A DNA stretch of 7,650 nucleotides. Origin: DATADF01 sp046263155 (GTDB lineage Bacteria > Actinomycetota > CADDZG01 > WHSQ01). The notes under the pieces are model-generated. The model saw nothing but the letters and a program-made list of their open reading frames with translations. It was not told where the DNA came from and did no database searches. Made by a program: the position numbers and the translations under genes. The stretch spans positions 1 to 7,650 of the forward strand of contig JBHELF010000038.1 of the NCBI GenBank assembly GCA_046263155.1, written 5' to 3'. Of this stretch, positions 1 to 5,881 are shown piece by piece. Within the stretch, counting starts at the first letter, position 1. Each line of letters opens with the position of its first letter.

Positions 1-271
1 TGAGATTGGAATTGGGCTGAACTCAGGCAACGTAGTCGTTGGGAACATAGGTGGAGGTGGCCGTCTGGAATTCAGCGTCATTGGCGATGCCGTGAACGTC
101 GCGGCACGTATCGAGGCGGCCACCCGCGCCACAGGCGACGGCATTCTTGTGTCCGGAACAACCAAGGAATGGTTGAACGATTCTGCAATCCGTCTCTTAG
201 AGCGCGAAGGAATAACACTCAAAGGTAAGCGTGAGCCGGTCTCCATCTTCGCTGTGGTCTCGGGCGCTTAG
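1..271 (+). CDS. Class III adenylate/guanylate cyclase, C-terminal end (5' truncated by window)
   Basis: The open frame runs in from the left edge (first full codon at position 2) and ends at TAG 269-271, giving the last 89 residues of a class III nucleotide cyclase, which makes cAMP or cGMP from ATP or GTP. The catalytic-domain core is visible: GIGLNSGNVVVGNIG, then LEFSVIGDAVNVAARIE, with the transition-state Asn and Arg at fragment residues 32 and 36, and the usual LKGKREPVSIF strand near the end. Aligned on the NVAAR motif, the substrate-specifying position appears to be Ser25, as in class IIIb enzymes that have Thr/Ser instead of Asp; this suggests ATP as substrate, but the partner Lys lies outside the window. 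The metal-binding Asp residues and any N-terminal regulatory domain are also outside. No domain follows the cyclase, so the protein ends with it. The family call is firm; regulation is unknown. Confidence 0.93.
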   Translation, partial: EIGIGLNSGNVVVGNIGGGGRLEFSVIGDAVNVAARIEAATRATGDGILVSGTTKEWLNDSAIRLLEREGITLKGKREPVSIFAVVSGA

Positions 272-332
272 ATACGCGCCGCAGTCCGTTCATCTGCATG
301 TCGCCCTTTGTGATCCGCAGGCAATTCAGGGT

Positions 333-845
333 TTAGGAAGCAGGCAGAGCGCTCTCTCTTTGTTGCTTTCGCCACCCGTACCGGGTCAGCCCCGGCGGCT
401 TGTAGATATTCAAGACCTGGATCCCCAGCAACACCACAAGACCGATCCCTGGATGTCCGAGGTCGCCGCCGAGCGCTTCCAAGCGGGGGCCGTCCACCTC
501 TTGGGCCAACTCGGCGGTTGCGGTCACGGTGGGCATGTGAAGCAACAAAATAACGGTGGCAAAAACCGTGAGCGTGAATGAGATCGAGACCCAGTAGTAC
601 CTGAACAATCCCCATTTCGTGCCGAGCGCCATGATCAGCCCGGTGAGTAACGTCGCCACGGCGAGTGGGACGATCACGTACCAGCCGATGAGCTCCATCG
701 CGGTCCACATCGCGCGGATCGTTTGCACGTCCTCGCTCCCCACGGCGGTAATACCCAGGGCGAGGTAAGCGACGACGGTCCCGATCCATCCCACCGAGAA
801 ACTGAGATGGACGGCGAGCGCAAACTTGCGCAAGCCGGGCTTCAT
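333..845 (-). CDS. Four-helix integral membrane protein, DUF2269-like
   Basis: A 170-residue membrane protein with four predicted hydrophobic helices at about residues 7-34, 47-74, 82-104 and 131-148, and a basic C-terminal tail (GLTRYGWRKQQR). Size and layout resemble the DUF2269 group of uncharacterised bacterial membrane proteins; this assignment is from memory of the family, not a search. His13 lies within helix 1, His103 at the end of helix 3 and His131 at the start of helix 4. Histidines near helix ends are compatible with haem or metal binding, but this is inference. Start ATG 843-845: a GGGAGG-type ribosome site lies about 16 bases upstream, longer than usual, and no ATG, GTG or TTG lies in frame between them. 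The gene follows the small His-tailed protein by 21 bases on the same strand, so the two are probably co-transcribed. Function unknown. Confidence 0.85.
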   Translation of the reverse strand: MKPGLRKFALAVHLSFSVGWIGTVVAYLALGITAVGSEDVQTIRAMWTAMELIGWYVIVPLAVATLLTGLIMALGTKWGLFRYYWVSISFTLTVFATVILLLHMPTVTATAELAQEVDGPRLEALGGDLGHPGIGLVVLLGIQVLNIYKPPGLTRYGWRKQQRESALPAS

Positions 846-866
846 GGTGCCGGCCGCGTCGCCTCC

Positions 867-1070
867 CTACGAGTTGTGCTCGACCGGCGGCATGTGATTG
901 CCGGGGTTGTCTCCACCCGGTAGGTGGCGACCGGGCCCGTGCTCACCGCCACCCATTAGAGCCACGACCACGACCAGTACGGCGACGACCGCGGCGACTA
1001 GTGCCAGAACTTTTACCCAGCGCGGTGCTCGCGGAGGCGTGGGCTCGGGAATGGGAGTGCTATCGGACAT
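867..1070 (-). CDS. Small single-span membrane protein with His/Gly/Pro-rich tail
   Basis: A 67-residue protein of unknown function. It has a Pro-rich N-terminus (residues 8-16) with Arg14, Arg17 and Lys20, one strongly hydrophobic helix (about 19-39, mostly Val/Ala/Leu), and a 28-residue tail rich in Gly and Pro with His44, His49, His59, His65 and Met60. The positive charges before the helix predict that the N-terminus stays in the cytoplasm and the tail faces outward. The gene is well supported despite its length: AAGGAGG sits 6 bases before the ATG, and the next gene starts 21 bases after its stop. The spaced histidines and Met could bind a metal such as copper or nickel, but no known metal-binding motif is matched, so this is inference. 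It is the first gene of a probable two-gene operon with the four-helix protein. Confidence 0.82.
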   Translation of the reverse strand: MSDSTPIPEPTPPRAPRWVKVLALVAAVVAVLVVVVALMGGGEHGPGRHLPGGDNPGNHMPPVEHNS

Positions 1071-1076
1071 TGGGTT

Positions 1077-1083
1077 CCTCCTT
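1077..1083 (-). promoter_or_regulatory. Shine-Dalgarno site of the small His-tailed protein
   Basis: On the minus strand the sequence reads AAGGAGG, six bases before the ATG at 1070. It is the best-formed ribosome site in the window and is the main reason to accept this short frame as a real gene. Confidence 0.8.
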
Positions 1084-1122
1084 ACGGCGCCCGACCCTGG
1101 AGCTTACGAGACAGATTCTGGG

Positions 1123-1138
1123 TCGAAATGTCATTCGA
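1123..1138. promoter_or_regulatory. Operator-like palindrome between divergent genes
   Basis: TCGAAATGTCATTCGA has perfect 5-base arms (TCGAA/TTCGA) around a 6-base spacer. It lies between the divergent starts at 1070 (-) and 1163 (+), 24 bases before the latter, where a repressor site or promoter would be expected. A wider inverted repeat, GACCC (1093-1097) with GGGTC (1120-1124), overlaps its left edge. No regulator gene is adjacent, and arms this short can arise by chance, so this is only a candidate. Confidence 0.3.
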
Positions 1139-1162
1139 TGCGCGGCTCTGGCTAAGGTTGGA

Positions 1163-1702
1163 ATGATGGTCTATCTGGCTCTCCTGCGTGGCATCAATGT
1201 CGGCGGGCGAAACAAGGTGGAGATGAAAGCGCTCAAAGCCGTGTTCGAAAAAGCCGGCATGAGCGATGTCAGGACCTACATCAACTCAGGCAATGTCATC
1301 TTTTCAAGCAGCGCTCGCGGGAAGCGGCGCCTGGCTCAGGTCCTCGAGAGGGCGATCGCCCGGCATTTCGGCTTCAACGTCGACGTCCTGGTGCGAGACC
1401 TCACGAGCATGCGAGCTGTGGTGAAGGCGCTGCCGAAAGACTGGAAAAACGACCAAACGACGAGGTGCTACGTCATGTTCCTCTGGGACGACGTGGCTCG
1501 GCCGTCGGTTGTGAAGCAGCTCCAGATCAAACCGGAGATCGAAGATGTCAGATACGCGTCGGGTGCGCTGCTCTGGCGCGTCGGCCAAAAGGACGTAACG
1601 AGAAGCGGGATGATGAGAGTTGCCGGAATGCCGCTCTACAAGCGAATGACCATTCGAAACTGCAACACGACCCGCAACTTGCTCGAGCTCATGGAGGGTT
1701 AA
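1163..1702 (+). CDS. DUF1697 family protein
   Basis: A 179-residue soluble protein of the DUF1697 family, whose biochemical role is not established. The three family signatures are present: ALLRGINVGGRN at the N-terminus (residues 6-17), TYINSGNVIFSS (38-49), and the C-terminal IRNCNTTRNLLEL (164-176) that ends the domain. The length matches the family's usual 175-180 residues, so it is complete. The frame stays open upstream as far as 1001, but the added residues have no family character and would run through the promoter region of the divergent operon. ATG at 1163 is therefore chosen, with a weak AAGG site five bases upstream; ATG 1166 is equally possible and would give MVYLALLRG. The gene stands alone, diverging from the small membrane pair and converging on the polymerase gene. 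Confidence 0.92.
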   Translation: MMVYLALLRGINVGGRNKVEMKALKAVFEKAGMSDVRTYINSGNVIFSSSARGKRRLAQVLERAIARHFGFNVDVLVRDLTSMRAVVKALPKDWKNDQTTRCYVMFLWDDVARPSVVKQLQIKPEIEDVRYASGALLWRVGQKDVTRSGMMRVAGMPLYKRMTIRNCNTTRNLLELMEG

Positions 1703-1704
1703 AC

Positions 1705-1729
1705 GCCGGCGCTCGACGGAAAGCGCGGC
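1705..1729. terminator. Possible bidirectional terminator hairpin between convergent genes
   Basis: GCC and GCGCT (1705-1707, 1709-1713) pair with AGCGC and GGC (1722-1729), giving an 8-pair stem with one bulged G (1708) and an 8-base loop. It lies in the 35 bases between the convergent stop codons at 1702 (+) and 1738 (-), the expected place for a shared terminator. Neither strand has a T-run after the stem, so it is not a classical intrinsic terminator. Confidence 0.33.
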
Positions 1730-1737
1730 AAGCCCTG

Positions 1738-2748
1738 TTACACCTCCTTGCGCGCCCGGCTCGGAGCAACTCGCGGAGGCTCGTCCGGCTGTTTGGGATA
1801 GACCGGCGGCCACGGAGCGTCCCTGAGACCGGCGGCCCGATCGCGATCGTGAAGTTCGAGAAAAGGTTCGAGTGACTGTGGCCGCTCGTTCATTCCTTCC
1901 CACGGGTCGCCCGTCCGCTCAAGTCGCTCCGGCACAGTCGCGATCGTCAGCTCGTCGGGGTGCAGCGTGTGGATCTCGTCCCAGGTCAGGGGCGCCGATA
2001 CCTGGGCGCCCGGACGAGCGCGCACCGACCAGGCACCGAAGACCGTCTTGTGCGGCGCGTTCTGGTTGTAGTCGATGAAGACGCGACGACCGCGCTCCTC
2101 CTTCCACCACGCCGACGTAATTAGCTCGGGGCGGCGACGCTCGAGCTCACGGGCAACCGCGACGGCCGCCGCGCGCACCTGATAGGAGTCCCAACGCGGC
2201 TCGAGCCGCACGTAGATGTGGAGGCCGCGGTTCCCCGTGGTCTTGGGGTACCCGGCGATCCCCAGCTCGTCGAGCAGCTTGCGTACGTCGCTCGCCGCAG
2301 CCCGCACCTCCTCGAACCCCACGCCGGGCTGCGGATCGAGATCGAGCCTCAGCTCATCCGCGATGTCGGGCTGGTCATGCACATAGGGCCACAGGTGAAA
2401 TCCGAGGCACGCCAGGTTGACGGCCCACACCACATGCGCCATATCCGCCAGCACGAGCGCGCGGGATGTCGTCCCGTTGGGGGTGCTGACGATCGTGGTC
2501 TGCAGCCACTCCGGTACATCTTTCGGGACGCGCTTCTGGAAGAAAGAACTACCTTCCGCTCCATGGGGGAAGCGCTGCATGAGGGTAGGACGGCCGCCCG
2601 CGGTGCGTAGGAGCGCGTCTGCGACCGCCAGGTAGTACCGCACCAAGTCGAGCTTCGTCTCCCCACGATCGGGGAAAAAGATCTTGGTCGGGCTCGTAAC
2701 CGGGATGGCGCGCCCTGCGATGTCGAGGACCTGCTGGTCAACTACCAC
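1738..2748 (-). CDS. LigD-type NHEJ polymerase domain protein (stand-alone primase-polymerase)
   Basis: A 336-residue archaeo-eukaryotic primase-type polymerase matching the polymerase domain of bacterial LigD, which adds nucleotides at double-strand breaks during non-homologous end joining. It starts with the family's SPTKIFFPDRGETKLDLVRYY segment. The metal-binding DxD is Asp136/Asp138 (LRLDLDPQPG) and the third acidic residue is Asp226 (VFIDYNQN). TGNRGLHIYVRL carries the conserved His177, and KTVFGAWSVRARPGAQVSAPLTW follows (residues 234-256). The catalytic set is intact, and the length fits a polymerase-only protein: no ligase or phosphoesterase domain is attached. The start is GTG 2746-2748. 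A strong AGGAAGGAGG lies 14 bases upstream, rather far, but no better in-frame start lies between. No Ku or ligase gene is in the window. It could act in NHEJ with partners encoded elsewhere, or in another gap-filling role, as some mycobacterial PolD-type proteins do. Confidence 0.94.
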   Translation of the reverse strand: MVVDQQVLDIAGRAIPVTSPTKIFFPDRGETKLDLVRYYLAVADALLRTAGGRPTLMQRFPHGAEGSSFFQKRVPKDVPEWLQTTIVSTPNGTTSRALVLADMAHVVWAVNLACLGFHLWPYVHDQPDIADELRLDLDPQPGVGFEEVRAAASDVRKLLDELGIAGYPKTTGNRGLHIYVRLEPRWDSYQVRAAAVAVARELERRRPELITSAWWKEERGRRVFIDYNQNAPHKTVFGAWSVRARPGAQVSAPLTWDEIHTLHPDELTIATVPERLERTGDPWEGMNERPQSLEPFLELHDRDRAAGLRDAPWPPVYPKQPDEPPRVAPSRARKEV

Positions 2749-2973
2749 GCCGTGACCGAAGTCCTCCTTCCTGATACCGCCCCAGCACGCAAGTAACTCT
2801 GCCGTAAGACTCTCCTACGCGGTGAAAGTAATCGACGCCATCCGCCGAGTTTTCCCATCGGTTCACGACCGCGCCGAGGCTCACAGCCGAGATCCGGACC
2901 GATGACTTTCCCCGGCGGCGGGAGTCTTTGCGACGACAGCATCCAGCATGGAGCGTAGGGAGGAGAGTTCACG
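2749..2973. other. Divergent intergenic spacer between polymerase and cupin genes
   Basis: These 225 bases must hold the promoters of both divergent genes. Ribosome sites are visible at each end: AGGAAGGAGG on the minus strand (2763-2772) and GGGAGGAGAG on the plus strand (2958-2967). I found no convincing -35/-10 pair, long palindrome or hairpin in the middle. The one open frame crossing it on the minus strand overlaps both flanking genes and resembles nothing known. Confidence 0.5.
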
Positions 2974-3330
2974 ATGGCTGAGGACGATCGATACACGGTC
3001 ATTCGATCCGGCGAGCTCAAGCCCAGCCCCAAAGGAACGACCGTATTCGAGGGCAAGGATTTTGGCTCGGGAGTCTCACTCTTTCTTATCGACTATTGGG
3101 AGCCCGGAGAAGGCCCCGTTCTGCACAAGCATCCCTATCCCGAGACGTGGATAGTCCGCGGGGGCAGGGCGCGGTTCACGGTCGACGGTCAGGAGATCGA
3201 GGCCGGCGGCGGCGACATCCTGGTCGTTCACAGCGAGACACCGCACAAATTCAAGAACATCGGCCCCGACAACCTCGACATCATCTGCATCCACCCATCG
3301 CCCACGTTCATCCAAGAGGACCTGGAGTAG
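2974..3330 (+). CDS. Single-domain cupin protein
   Basis: A 118-residue small beta-barrel (cupin_2 type) protein. Cupin motif 1 is complete: GPVLHKHPYPETWIVRGG gives the metal ligands His51, His53 and Glu57. Motif 2 follows as GGDILVVHSETPHKFKN, with His91 as fourth ligand and the usual Asn95. The full 3-His/1-Glu set predicts a bound divalent metal (Fe, Mn, Ni or Zn). Such small cupins include isomerases, dioxygenases and sugar- or ligand-binding proteins, and nothing here fixes the substrate. There is no signal peptide, so it is cytoplasmic. The ATG follows AGGAG by 8 bases, which supports the start. The gene is monocistronic: it diverges from the polymerase gene and converges on the EamA transporter 43 bases downstream. 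Confidence 0.92.
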   Translation: MAEDDRYTVIRSGELKPSPKGTTVFEGKDFGSGVSLFLIDYWEPGEGPVLHKHPYPETWIVRGGRARFTVDGQEIEAGGGDILVVHSETPHKFKNIGPDNLDIICIHPSPTFIQEDLE

Positions 3331-3373
3331 GGCACCGAGCCCGGGGAGTCAATCTCGAGAGCAAAAGCCTCTT

Positions 3374-4351
3374 CTAGTCCTCGAGGGCGGGGACCGGCCT
3401 CGGCAGCCGCTCGGTCGCTGTGACCGTCGCGGGCGCCGCGGCGGGGGTCGGTCGGCTCAGTCGCGTGACGACGAGACCTGCGACGACGATTGCAGCGCCG
3501 ATGATTTGTTCGACAGCGACTCTCTCGTCCAGGACGATCACCGCGATCGCGCCGCCCAGGACCGGAACGAGGAAACCGTAAACGACTGTCCGCGGAATTC
3601 CTCGGTGCTTGATGGCCCAGTTCCAAAGGAGGTACGCCAGGTAGACGGGACCGACAATTGCATAGACAAGGATCACCCAGTTCCACACGCTGATGGCAGT
3701 CCAGTCTTGCGCCGCCATCGACGGGATGCCGACGATCGTGACTAGCAATCCGCCGATGGCGAGACCGTAGGACATCAGCTCGCGGGGCGGGTAGCGGCGG
3801 GTCAAAGGCTGGTTGATAACTCCATACGCGCCGAACGCGGCTGCCGCGCCGAGCGACAAGAGATCGCCCGGTCGCGCGGCGCCGAATGCATCCCACGCCC
3901 GCAGGAAGACCGCGACGCCTATGAAGCCAATGGATACCCCCGCGACCTCCAATGCAGCCGGCCGCTGCTTTTGAAGGGCCCACATCAAGATGACCGAGAA
4001 GATCGGATGGGTCGAGATCAAGATCGCGCTCGCGAGGGCAGTCGTTCGATCAAGACCCAGGACGAACCCCATCTGGTAAAGGAAGTAACCCGTGAGACCG
4101 GACGCGATTAGCGTCGGTAGGTCGGCCTTGCGAGGTCTCACCCTCGACTTCGACAGCGCCAGGATTGCAATCGAGAAAGCAAACATCGCCGCGAAACGCA
4201 CGGCGGTGAATGCGACGGGATCGATATCGCTCCACGCAATCTTGAACAGCGTGAACGTCGAAGCCCACATCAGTACCACCGACAAAAGCGCGATATCGAT
4301 CAAAAGCGGGACCGGAGCCTGCGAGAGCTCCACCTCAGGTTGTGGGTTCAC
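3374..4351 (-). CDS. EamA/DMT family transporter
   Basis: A 325-residue inner-membrane protein of the drug/metabolite transporter superfamily, with the usual ten helices as two EamA repeats (about residues 17-150 and 162-297). Recognisable features are the first-helix MWASTFTLFKIA, RFAAMFAFSIAIL in helix 2, STHPIFSVILMW in helix 4, and the repeat-2 ending VLDERVAVEQIIGAAIVVAGLVV. A soluble Ala/Pro/Thr-rich tail of about 28 residues follows. Family members export metabolites, amino acids or drugs; the substrate cannot be read from sequence. The start is GTG 4349-4351. An in-frame TAG at 4364-4366 excludes longer forms, and a second GTG six codons in (4331-4333) is possible. Neither has a clear ribosome site, so translation may depend on coupling to the FAD oxidase gene, whose stop is only 29 bases upstream. 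Co-transcription with that oxidase suggests export of its product. Confidence 0.93.
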   Translation of the reverse strand: MNPQPEVELSQAPVPLLIDIALLSVVLMWASTFTLFKIAWSDIDPVAFTAVRFAAMFAFSIAILALSKSRVRPRKADLPTLIASGLTGYFLYQMGFVLGLDRTTALASAILISTHPIFSVILMWALQKQRPAALEVAGVSIGFIGVAVFLRAWDAFGAARPGDLLSLGAAAAFGAYGVINQPLTRRYPPRELMSYGLAIGGLLVTIVGIPSMAAQDWTAISVWNWVILVYAIVGPVYLAYLLWNWAIKHRGIPRTVVYGFLVPVLGGAIAVIVLDERVAVEQIIGAAIVVAGLVVTRLSRPTPAAAPATVTATERLPRPVPALED

Positions 4352-4380
4352 GTCGATGTTGAACTATTTGGTCTCGAACG

Positions 4381-5724
4381 CTATTCCCGTGGTGAATTCG
4401 GTTCGATGTTGTGATTCAGCCGAAAGAGGTTCGTCGGGTCGTAGCGTCTCTTGATCTCGACGAGTCGCTTCCACGTGTTGCCGGGGTAGGCGTCGCGGAC
4501 GCGCTGAGCACCCTCGTCGGTCACGAAATTGATGTAGGCGCCTGAATCGTCCTGACGGAGCGCCGTTGCGAAGTCCTCTACCCAAGCCGTTCGGATGAGC
4601 TTGTCCTCATCACCTTCGTAGAACGCGGCGAGGTTGACCATTATTCGAGAGTTGCGATGCGCATACGCGGTGGCGTCCGTAGGCACCTGCGCTATCGCTC
4701 CACCCAAAGCACGAAGTTGGGCCACACGCATGGGGGCATCCGACTCTTCGATGCGGCGAAGGATCAAGTCGGCGACGTCGCGATCGATCGAGTCGACGAA
4801 CATCGTGCGCGCCACTGCGGTCGGGTGGTATTCCTCATCTCCTTCCATCATGTACATGTCGGGATACTTCCCGGGTTTGACCATGTCGACTAAGGGGCTG
4901 GCAAGGTGCTTGAACGGTTCGACGGCTCGTTCGCCCGCTGAGACATCCCCCGCGTAGGTCAGCAGCGCAAAGATCACGGGGCGGCCTTGCGCTTCCTCGG
5001 GGATGAACGGCAGAGGCGGGGCGACCATGACGTTGGCGATCGTCGACAACTCATCCGGCGCAGCTTCCGCCTCGGCAATGAACGAGGCGATGACATCGGC
5101 GGTAGCCGGAAGGACCAGCAGGCCGCCCACGATCGAGGGGACTTCGTGAAGCCGGAAGCGAAGGCGCGTGACGACTCCGAAATTCCCGCCTCCACCACGG
5201 ATGGCCCAGAACAGGTCCGGCTCCGTCTGCGAATCCACCGTCCGAATCCGACCGTCGGCGGCAACGACTTCGGCAGCGAGCAGCGAGTCGATCGTCAGTC
5301 CGACCTTGCGTGAGAGGAACCCGACGCCGCCTCCGACCGTGATGCCGCCGATCCCAACCGAGCCTGCGTCTCCAAATCCCAACGCGAGATCGTGCTCCGC
5401 GGCCGCCTTGGTGAACTCCAGCGCCGTCACACCCGGTTGCACCGAAGCGGCGCGTCCGCTCACATCGATATCGAGGGCCTTCAGCCCGCCGAGGTCTAGC
5501 ACGATGCCACCCTCGGTTGTGCTGTGCCCGGCCGCGCTGTGACCCCCGCTACGAACGGCGAGCTCGACGCCGTTGTCGCGCGCAAACGAGACCACCCGCG
5601 AGACGTCGTCAGCATCCGCGGCCCTGACGATCGCTCCGGGGCGAGCGTCAAATCCCCCGTAGAAGATTTTTCGCGCGTCGTCGTAGTCCTCGTCGGCGGG
5701 TTCGATCACCCGACCCTTGACCAT
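4381..5724 (-). CDS. FAD-dependent oxidoreductase, BBE-like (PCMH-type FAD-binding)
   Basis: A flavin oxidase of the berberine-bridge-enzyme-like group, oxidising a small molecule, usually with O2 as acceptor. The PCMH FAD-binding domain covers about residues 25-200: IVRAADADDVSRVVSFAR, RSGGHSAAGHS with the flavin-linking His62, GSVGIGGITVGGGVGFLSRK, and AIRGGGGNFGVVTRL. The BBE domain closes the protein, with YINF (397-400) and YPGNTWKRLVEIKRRYDPTN (413-432). The Cys used by bicovalent relatives is replaced by Ala120, so a single His-FAD link is expected. The first ATG gives 447 residues but has no ribosome site. Upstream codons as far as 5766 read TKTSSNHIASDLRS, like a normal family N-terminus, and AAGGAG lies six bases before an ACG codon at 5764-5766. 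The true protein is probably 461 residues starting there. The EamA transporter follows by 29 bases. Substrate unknown. Confidence 0.95.
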   Translation of the reverse strand: MVKGRVIEPADEDYDDARKIFYGGFDARPGAIVRAADADDVSRVVSFARDNGVELAVRSGGHSAAGHSTTEGGIVLDLGGLKALDIDVSGRAASVQPGVTALEFTKAAAEHDLALGFGDAGSVGIGGITVGGGVGFLSRKVGLTIDSLLAAEVVAADGRIRTVDSQTEPDLFWAIRGGGGNFGVVTRLRFRLHEVPSIVGGLLVLPATADVIASFIAEAEAAPDELSTIANVMVAPPLPFIPEEAQGRPVIFALLTYAGDVSAGERAVEPFKHLASPLVDMVKPGKYPDMYMMEGDEEYHPTAVARTMFVDSIDRDVADLILRRIEESDAPMRVAQLRALGGAIAQVPTDATAYAHRNSRIMVNLAAFYEGDEDKLIRTAWVEDFATALRQDDSGAYINFVTDEGAQRVRDAYPGNTWKRLVEIKRRYDPTNLFRLNHNIEPNSPRE

Positions 5725-5763
5725 GGAACGTAGGTCCGACGCAATGTGGTTCGACGATGTCTT

Positions 5764-5778
5764 CGTTGGTTACTCCTT
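5764..5778 (-). promoter_or_regulatory. Ribosome site followed by ACG, probable true start of the FAD oxidase
   Basis: The minus strand reads AAGGAGTAACCAACG: a good Shine-Dalgarno site (5773-5778), an in-frame TAA (5770-5772) that limits extension, and ACG (5764-5766) at the ideal six-base spacing. ACG is one transition from ATG and is in frame with the oxidase. It may be a rare ACG start, a start-codon mutation or a base-call error. No ribosome site precedes the downstream ATG at 5724. Confidence 0.6.
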
Positions 5779-5881
5779 GTTCGGCTTGTTTCGAGGTTTG
5801 ACTGGGTCGAGCCTCAAAACTCATCGCTGTTCGGACCCCGCGAAGGGACGGTCCGCCGCCGCCCCCTTCGTACGATCGAAC

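Noticed and set aside
272..332. Possible terminator between the cyclase and the four-helix gene
   Set aside because: Only 4-base complementary stretches with long loops were found. Nothing rises above chance in this 61-base convergent gap.
268..789. 173-codon minus-strand frame inside the four-helix gene
   Set aside because: It is an Arg/Asp/Gly-rich shadow of high-GC coding sequence in an alternative frame. The overlapping frame gives a clear membrane protein.
1001..1162. N-terminal extension of the DUF1697 gene
   Set aside because: The frame is open, but the extra residues have no family character and overlap the promoter and ribosome site of the divergent operon. The conserved domain begins right after ATG 1163/1166.
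2742..3056. 104-codon open frame on the minus strand across the polymerase-cupin spacer
   Set aside because: It overlaps the first third of the cupin coding region and the ribosome sites of both genes, and its product is Arg/Pro/Ser-rich with no recognisable motif.
3358..3372. Small hairpin AGAGC-AAAA-GC(C)TCT between the convergent cupin and EamA genes
   Set aside because: Five pairs with a bulge, AT-weak and overlapping the end of the spacer; it could easily arise by chance.
4331..4351. Choice between two GTG starts for the EamA transporter
   Set aside because: The inner GTG (4331-4333) cannot be excluded, but neither has a ribosome site, so the outer start was kept.
5832..5855. Hairpin CGGACC/GGTCCG after the peptidase gene
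   Set aside because: The stem has only six pairs with an imperfect inner part and no T-run directly after it, so terminator function is not supported.
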